Positions 58,682 to 64,000 of a stretch of DNA of 64,000 nucleotides are shown one piece after another. Every line of letters starts with the position of its first letter. The stretch's first letter is position 1. The notes below the pieces were generated by a model, which saw only the letters and a program-made list of their open reading frames with translations, did not search any database and had not been told where the DNA came from. A program made the translations under genes and the position numbers. Source of the DNA: Molossus alvarezi (Eukaryota; Chordata; Mammalia; Chiroptera; Molossidae); the NCBI GenBank assembly GCA_037176705.1, contig CM073899.1:6634001-6698000 (forward strand), given 5' to 3'.

Positions 58682-59579
58682 AATTTTCCAGAGTATTAGA
58701 GATGTTCCCCATTTCCCCCCAGTTCATGCCCAACCCCAATTCTTCACCACTCTATTTTCTGTGTCCATGGGTGGTTATGTGTGTGTGTATATATATTTTA
58801 GTTAAATTCTTCCCATCTTTCCACCTCTCTCATCTCTAAGATCTGTCAGTATGCTCCATGCAACCATGCCTCTAGACCTATTTTGCTCATCAGTTTACTA
58901 TATTCATTAGATTCCACATACAGGTGAAATCATATGATATTTGTCTTTCTCTGACTGGCTTAATACACTCAACATAATATTCTCCAAGTCTATCCATGCT
59001 CTCGCAAAGTGTAAGAACTCCTTCTTTTCTAAAGTCACATAATATTCCATAGTGTAAATGTACCACAGCTTTTTTATCCCTCGTATACTGACATCATATA
59101 TTGATGGGCACCTTGGCTGTTTTCAGATCTTAGCTACTGTAAACAATGCTGCTTTGAACATAGGGGTGCATATAATCCTTCTGATTTATGTTTAAGTATT
59201 CTTAGGATATATCCTAGAAGTAGGTTCACTAGGTGAAGTAGCAGTTACATTTTTAATTTTTTAAGTAAAATCCATACTGTTTTCTATAGTGGCTGCACTG
59301 ATCTGCATTTCCACAATGTACAGTGTACTACAGTACCCCTATCTCCATATCCTCACCAGCACTTGTTTGTTGATTTAATGATGATAGCCATTCTGACAGG
59401 TGTGAGATGATACCTCATTGTAGTTTTAATTTGCATCTCTGATTATTAGTGACATTGGGCATTTTTTATATGTCTATTGGACATTTGTATATTCTCTTTG
59501 GAGAAGTGTCTATTCTGGTCCTGTGCTCATTTTTTAATTGGGTAATTTGTCTTCCTTTTGTTGAGTTGTATAAGTTCTT
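58682..59579 (-). mobile_element. 5'-truncated L1 (copy K) with 17 bp duplication
   Basis: Minus strand: 3' UTR and the last part of ORF2. The 3' UTR wording is that of the older subfamily (copy G). The 17-mer 'aatatatatgtatatat' occurs at 58665-58681 and 59580-59596. It fits a target duplication, though its low complexity weakens the case. Confidence 0.85.
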
Positions 59580-59596
59580 AATATATATGTATATAT

Positions 59597-59725
59597 TCTT
59601 CCCGGGTGGCTGCTACCCCGGCGGTGGCGGATCGATAGTTCAAAGGCAGAAGCAGGACGCATGAATGGCGACTTCCACGGAGGTCCTGCTCTACTGCCTC
59701 TAAATCAATTTTTTTAAAGAAGAAA
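59597..59725 (+). other. GC-rich island of unknown origin
   Basis: A roughly 100 bp GC-rich stretch ('cccgggtggctgctaccccg', 'cggtggcggatcgatagttc') in otherwise AT-rich L1 territory. From an ATG at 59665 it reads MATSTEVLLYCL before a stop at 59701-59703, in a context that looks like the 5' end of a coding mRNA. I do not recognise a parent gene. It could be a truncated retrocopy of a spliced transcript, a fragment of an unknown repeat, or unique DNA. No poly(A) tail and no clear duplication are seen. Confidence 0.4.
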
Positions 59726-59769
59726 CATGGCTTTAAGTATATGATGGATTACATTTTTATGTTACTTTT

Positions 59770-59845
59770 TTACTTTTAAAATGTTAATCAAATTTATTGG
59801 GGTGTTATTGGTCAATAAAATTATATAGTTTTCAAGTATACAGTT
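59770..59845 (-). mobile_element. Tiny L1 3' UTR fragment
   Basis: 'aaatttattggggtgttatt' and 'caataaaattatatagtttt' on plus are the reverse of an L1 3' end of the type at 57000. Only about 75 bp remain before the next L1 begins. Confidence 0.7.
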
Positions 59846-60085
59846 TTTTTTAATTAATTTATTTATTTTTGTTACAAATGTTTCTCCTTTTTCCTCCACT
59901 GATTCCCCCCTCCCCCTCCCTTCCTGCCCTGTCCTCAGCTTTGTTGTCCATGTCCATTGTTCATGCATACGTGCATATAAGTTCTTTGGTTAATTTCTCC
60001 CCCCATGCCCTCTTCTGGGGATTGTCAGTCTGTACCCCACTTCCATGTCTCTGGGACTACCCCATTCCTCAGACTGTTATGTTCA

Positions 60086-63000
60086 TTATATTCCACAAAT
60101 AATTGAGATCATATGATACTTGTCTTTCTCTGTTTGGCTTGTTTCACTTAGGATAATACTTTCCAGGTCCCTCCATGTTGTCTCAAGATAAGAGATCTTT
60201 CTTTTTTACAGTTGCATAGTACTCTATTGTGTATATGTACCACTGCTTTTTTATCCATTCGTCTACTGATGGACACTTGGGCTGTTTCCAGATCTTAGCT
60301 ATTCTAAATAGTGCTGCTACAACATTGGGGTACATATATTATTTCTGATTGGTGTTTCAGGCTTCTTAGGGTATATTCCCAAAAGTGGGATCACTGGGTC
60401 AAATGGAAGTTTAATTTTTAATTTTTTGAGGTAACACCATACTGTTTTCCATAGTGGCTGCACCAGTCTGCATTCCCACCAGCAGTGTACTAGAGTCCCC
60501 ATTTCTCCACACCCTCGCCAACACTTGATGTTTGATGATTTGTTGATGGCGGCCATTCTGACAGGTGTGAGGTGATACCTCATTGTTGTTTTAATTTCCA
60601 TCTCTCTGATGATTAGTGTTGTTGAGCATTTCTTCATGTCTCTTAGCCATTTGTATGTCCTGTTTGGAGAGGTGTCTATTTAGTTCCTCTGCCCATTTTT
60701 CAATTGGGTTCTTTGTCTTCCTTTTGTGGAGTTGTATGAGCACTCTATATATATTGGAAATTAACCCCTTATCTGATATATCATTGGCAATGATGCTCTC
60801 CCATACAGTGGGTAGCCTTTCCTTTTTGATGACTGTATCTGTCACTGTGCAGAAGCTTTTGAGTTTGATGTAGTCCTATGAGTTCATTTTAGCCTTTGTT
60901 TCTATTGCCTTAGGTGATGTATCAGTGAAAATTCTGCTGTGTATGATGTCTGAAATTTTGTTGCCTACAGTTTCTTCTAGGACATTTATGGATTCAGGAG
61001 TCACATTTAAGTCTTTTATCCATTTTGAGTTTATTCTTGTGTATGGTGTAAGTTGATGGTCTAGTTTCATTTCTTTGCATGTAGCTGTCCAATTTTCCCA
61101 GCACCATTTATTAAAGAGGCTGTCCTTACTCCACTGTATGCTCTTGCTACCTTTGTCAAATATTAATTGAACATATTTCCGTGGGTCCATTTCTGGGTTC
61201 TCTGTTCTGCTCCACTGGTCTATATGCCTGTTCTTGTGCCAGTACCAGGCTGTTTTGATTACAGTGGATTTGTAGTACAACCTGAAATCTGGTAATGTGA
61301 TCCCTTCAACTTTGTTCTTCTTTTTCAAGATTGCTGTCGCTATTCTGGGTCTTCTTTTGCTTCCATATGAACTTTTAAAGTATTTGTTCTAGTTCTGTGA
61401 AGTATGTCCTTAGTATTTTGATGGGGATTACATTGAATCTATAGATTGCCGTGGGTAGTATAGACATTTTAATGATGTTAATTCTTCCAATCCATGAACA
61501 AGGTATGTGTTTCCAATTTTTAAATCTTCCTCTATTTCTTTTTCAATGACCTGTAGTTTTCTGCGAATAGGTCCTTTATTTTTTTGGTTAAGTTGATTCC
61601 TAGGTATCTTAATTTTTTTTGCTGCGATGGTAAATGGGATTGTTTTCTTAGTTTTTCTTTCTGTGGTTCATCATTTTTGTATAAGAACGTTATCAATTTC
61701 TTGACATTAATTTTGTACCCTGATACTTTGCCAAGTTAATTTATTAAGTCTAGAAAACATTTGGTGGAGTTTTTGGGGTTTTCTATGTATAGTATCATGT
61801 CATCTGTGAATAATGACAGTTTCACTTCCTCTTTTCCAATTTGAATCCCTTTTATTTTTTCTTCCTGACTGATTACTGTGACTAAGACTTCCAGTACAAT
61901 GTTAAATAAGAGTAGCGAAAGTGGGCATCATTGTCTTGTTCATGTTTTTAAGGAAAATGCTTTTAATTTTTACCCATTGAGTATGATGTTGGCTGTAAGT
62001 CTTTCATATATAGTCTTTATTATGCCAAGATATGATTCTTCTATTCCCAGATTACTGAGCATTTTTATCAGAAATGGGTGCTGAACTTTGTCGAATGCTT
62101 TTTCAGCGTCTATTGATATGATCATATGATTTTTATCTTTCATTTGTTTACATGGTATATCACATTTATTGATTTGCAAATATTGTTCCAGCCTTACATC
62201 TCTGGGATGAATCCCACTTGGTCATGGTGAATAATTTTTTGATGTTTTGCTGGATTCGATTTGCTAGTATTATGTTCAGGATTTTGCCATCGTGTTCATC
62301 AGGGACATTGGTCTGTAGTTTTCCTTCTTTGTAGTGTCTTTTTCTGGTTTTGGAATTAGAATTATGCTGACCTCCTAAAACAAGTTTGGAAGTCTTCTTC
62401 TTGAACTTTTTGAAATAGTTTAAGGAGAATGGGTATTAGTTCTTCTTTGAATGTTCGGTAAAATCCCCCGATGAAGCCGTCTGGGCCTGGGCTTTTGTTT
62501 GCTGGGGAGTCTTGATTACATCTTCAATTTATTTTGTTTTTATTGGTCTGTTCAAGTTTTCTATCTCTTCAAGGTTCAGTTTTTGGAGACTATGTGTTTC
62601 TAGAAATTTGTCCATTTTTCCTAGATTGTCAAATTTGTTGACGTATAATTGTTCATAGTAGTTGTTAACAATCTTTTGTATTTCTGTGGTGTCAGTTGTT
62701 ACTTCTCCTCTTTAATTTCTGATTTTGTGTATTTGTGTTCTGTCTCTTTGTTTCTTGGTGAGTCTAGCTAAGGGTTCATCAATCTTGTTTATCTTCTCAA
62801 AAAACTAGCTGTTTCATTGATCCTTTGAATTGTTTTTTTTGGTTTCCATGTCATTTATTTCTGCTCTGATCTTTACTATTTCCTTCCCTCCACTTGCTCT
62901 GGGGTTTTCTTTTTGTTTGCTTTCTAGTTCTTTAAGTTGTTAGGTTAGATACTCTATTAGAAATTTTTCTTGCTTCTTGAGGTAGGCCTGTGGTGCTATG

Positions 63001-63881
63001 AACTTCCCTCTCAGAACTGCTTTTGTTGCATCCCATAGATTTTGTGTGGTTGTGTGTTCATTTTCATTGTTTTCCAGGAAGTTTTTAATTTCTTCCTTGA
63101 TCTCCATGGTAACCCATTCATTATTCAGTAACATGCTATTTAGCCTCCATGTTTTCAAATGTCTTTGCTTGTTCTTGTTTCAATGGATTTCTCATTTTAT
63201 GCCGTTGTGATCTGAGAAGATGCTTGATATGATTTCAGTCTTCTTGAACTTGTAGAGACTTAGTTTGTGCCCTAACATGTGGTCTACCTTTGAGAATGTC
63301 CCATGTACCCTTGAGAAAAATGTGAATTCTGCAATTTTGGGGTGTAATTCTCTGTAGATATTTAAATCCATTTGATGTAGCGCTTCATTTAGAGTCTGTG
63401 TTTTCTTGTTAATTTTTTTGTCTAGAAGATCTATCCAGTGATGTCAGCAGAGTATTGAAGTCCCCTGCTATGATTGTATTGCTGTTGATTTCTCCTTTGA
63501 AGTCCTCCAAAAGATTTTTAATATATGATGGTGCTCTTATATTGGGTGCATATATATTTACCAAGGTTATATCTTCCTGTTGGATATATCCTTTCAATAT
63601 TATGTAGTGGCCTTCTTTGTCTCTAGTTATGGCCTTCATTTTGAAATCTACTTTATCATCTATGAGTACAGCTTTTTTTTTTTCCTTTCTGTTTGCTTGA
63701 AAGATTTTTTCCATCCCTTCACTTTCAACATATGTGAGTCTTTTATTGTGAGGTGGGTCTCTTTTAAACAACAAATATGTGAGTCATGCTTTCTTATCCA
63801 GTCAGCTACCCCGTCTTTTTATCGGAGCATTCGAACCATTTATATTTAAGGTGATAATAATATGTACTTATTTATTGCCAT
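60086..63881 (-). pseudogene. L1 ORF2 pseudogene (copy L)
   Basis: Start codon position 63879-63881. The endonuclease part keeps 'VNIYAPN' and 'IIAGDFNT' (63409-63560), where D and N are catalytic-fold residues. The reverse-transcriptase part keeps '[17 protein letters not shown]' (near 62110-62150), but the catalytic motif at 61799-61810 reads FTDD instead of FADD, a single G-to-A change in codon terms. C-terminal pieces '[19 protein letters not shown]'-like (60876-61328) and '[18 protein letters not shown]' (60317-60637) remain open. Frames break at several single-base shifts. Stop position 60086-60088. Confidence 0.9.
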
Positions 63882-63926
63882 TTTTGTTTATAATGGTTCT
63901 ATTTTTCTACCTGTTTCTTCTACTAA

Positions 63927-64000
63927 TTATAGCGGTCCTTTTAGCATATCTTGAAGTGCTGGTTTGGTGTTTATTTCCTTAGCCTTTTTTTTGTCTTGGA
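63927..64000 (-). pseudogene. L1 ORF1 C-terminus (copy L), partial
   Basis: Minus strand 'NTKPALQDMLKGPL' with a stop at 63927-63929. The remainder lies outside the window. Confidence 0.8.

Larger units (their letters stand above)
59846..64000 (-). mobile_element. L1 (copy L), cut by window end
   Basis: Minus strand: 3' UTR and tail at 59846, a full-length but broken ORF2, the spacer and the last codons of ORF1. The 5' part lies beyond the window. It shares 3' UTR wording with copy D, the youngest-looking subfamily here. Confidence 0.92.

Noticed and set aside
1..64000. CRISPR array, bacterial operon or phage-like system
   Set aside because: No spaced identical repeats, no ribosome binding sites and no dense coding; the content is that of a mammalian repeat-rich region.

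Overview
The window looks like intergenic DNA from a bat, most likely a yangochiropteran. It is AT-rich and shows no recognisable host exon, CpG island or RNA gene. The main clue is a tRNA-derived SINE whose head (GCCCTGGCCGG...GGCTCAGCGG...GGTTC box B) and CT/GA-rich body match the VES SINEs of bats as I remember them. There are about twelve VES copies, several with target-site duplications (TSDs) that can be read directly. Genus and species cannot be fixed by eye.

Layout. Positions 1-9.5 kb hold old sequence: an L1 3' end, an L2-like relic, two LTRs of one family (2980-3649 minus, 5923-6636 plus), a mariner-type MITE and an L1 with an inverted 5' part. Positions 9.55-11.34 kb are an ORF1-only (HAL1-like) LINE bounded by its own TSD. 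Positions 11.8-17.5 kb are a near full-length minus-strand L1. Positions 17.5-24.5 kb hold two same-orientation LTRs about 3.8 kb apart. Positions 24.5-28.75 kb are an old L1 interrupted by a Tigger1-type DNA transposon that itself carries two SINEs. Positions 28.8-42.6 kb are mostly unclassified DNA with SINEs, L1M relics, a second Tigger-like transposase relic and a long purine tract. Positions 42.6-64 kb are an almost continuous stack of minus-strand L1s. One old L1M there is split by a near full-length L1, by another L1 3' fragment and by SINEs. The last L1 runs off the window end.

How the parts work together. L1 ORF2 (endonuclease plus reverse transcriptase) would be the enzyme source for the L1s and is the usual supplier for the VES SINEs and the ORF1-only LINE. 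Every ORF1 and ORF2 here is broken by frameshifts or stops, so no copy looks competent. The reverse-transcriptase catalytic site differs between copies: FADD is kept in the 11.8-17.5 kb copy, changed in two others and destroyed in one. 3' UTR wording separates at least three L1 waves.

I found no convincing new biological system. The observations most worth checking are the complete ORF1-only LINE, the LTR family with a possible coding-free provirus, a roughly 100 bp head-only SINE with a 15 bp TSD, and an unexplained GC-rich island near 59.6-59.7 kb.
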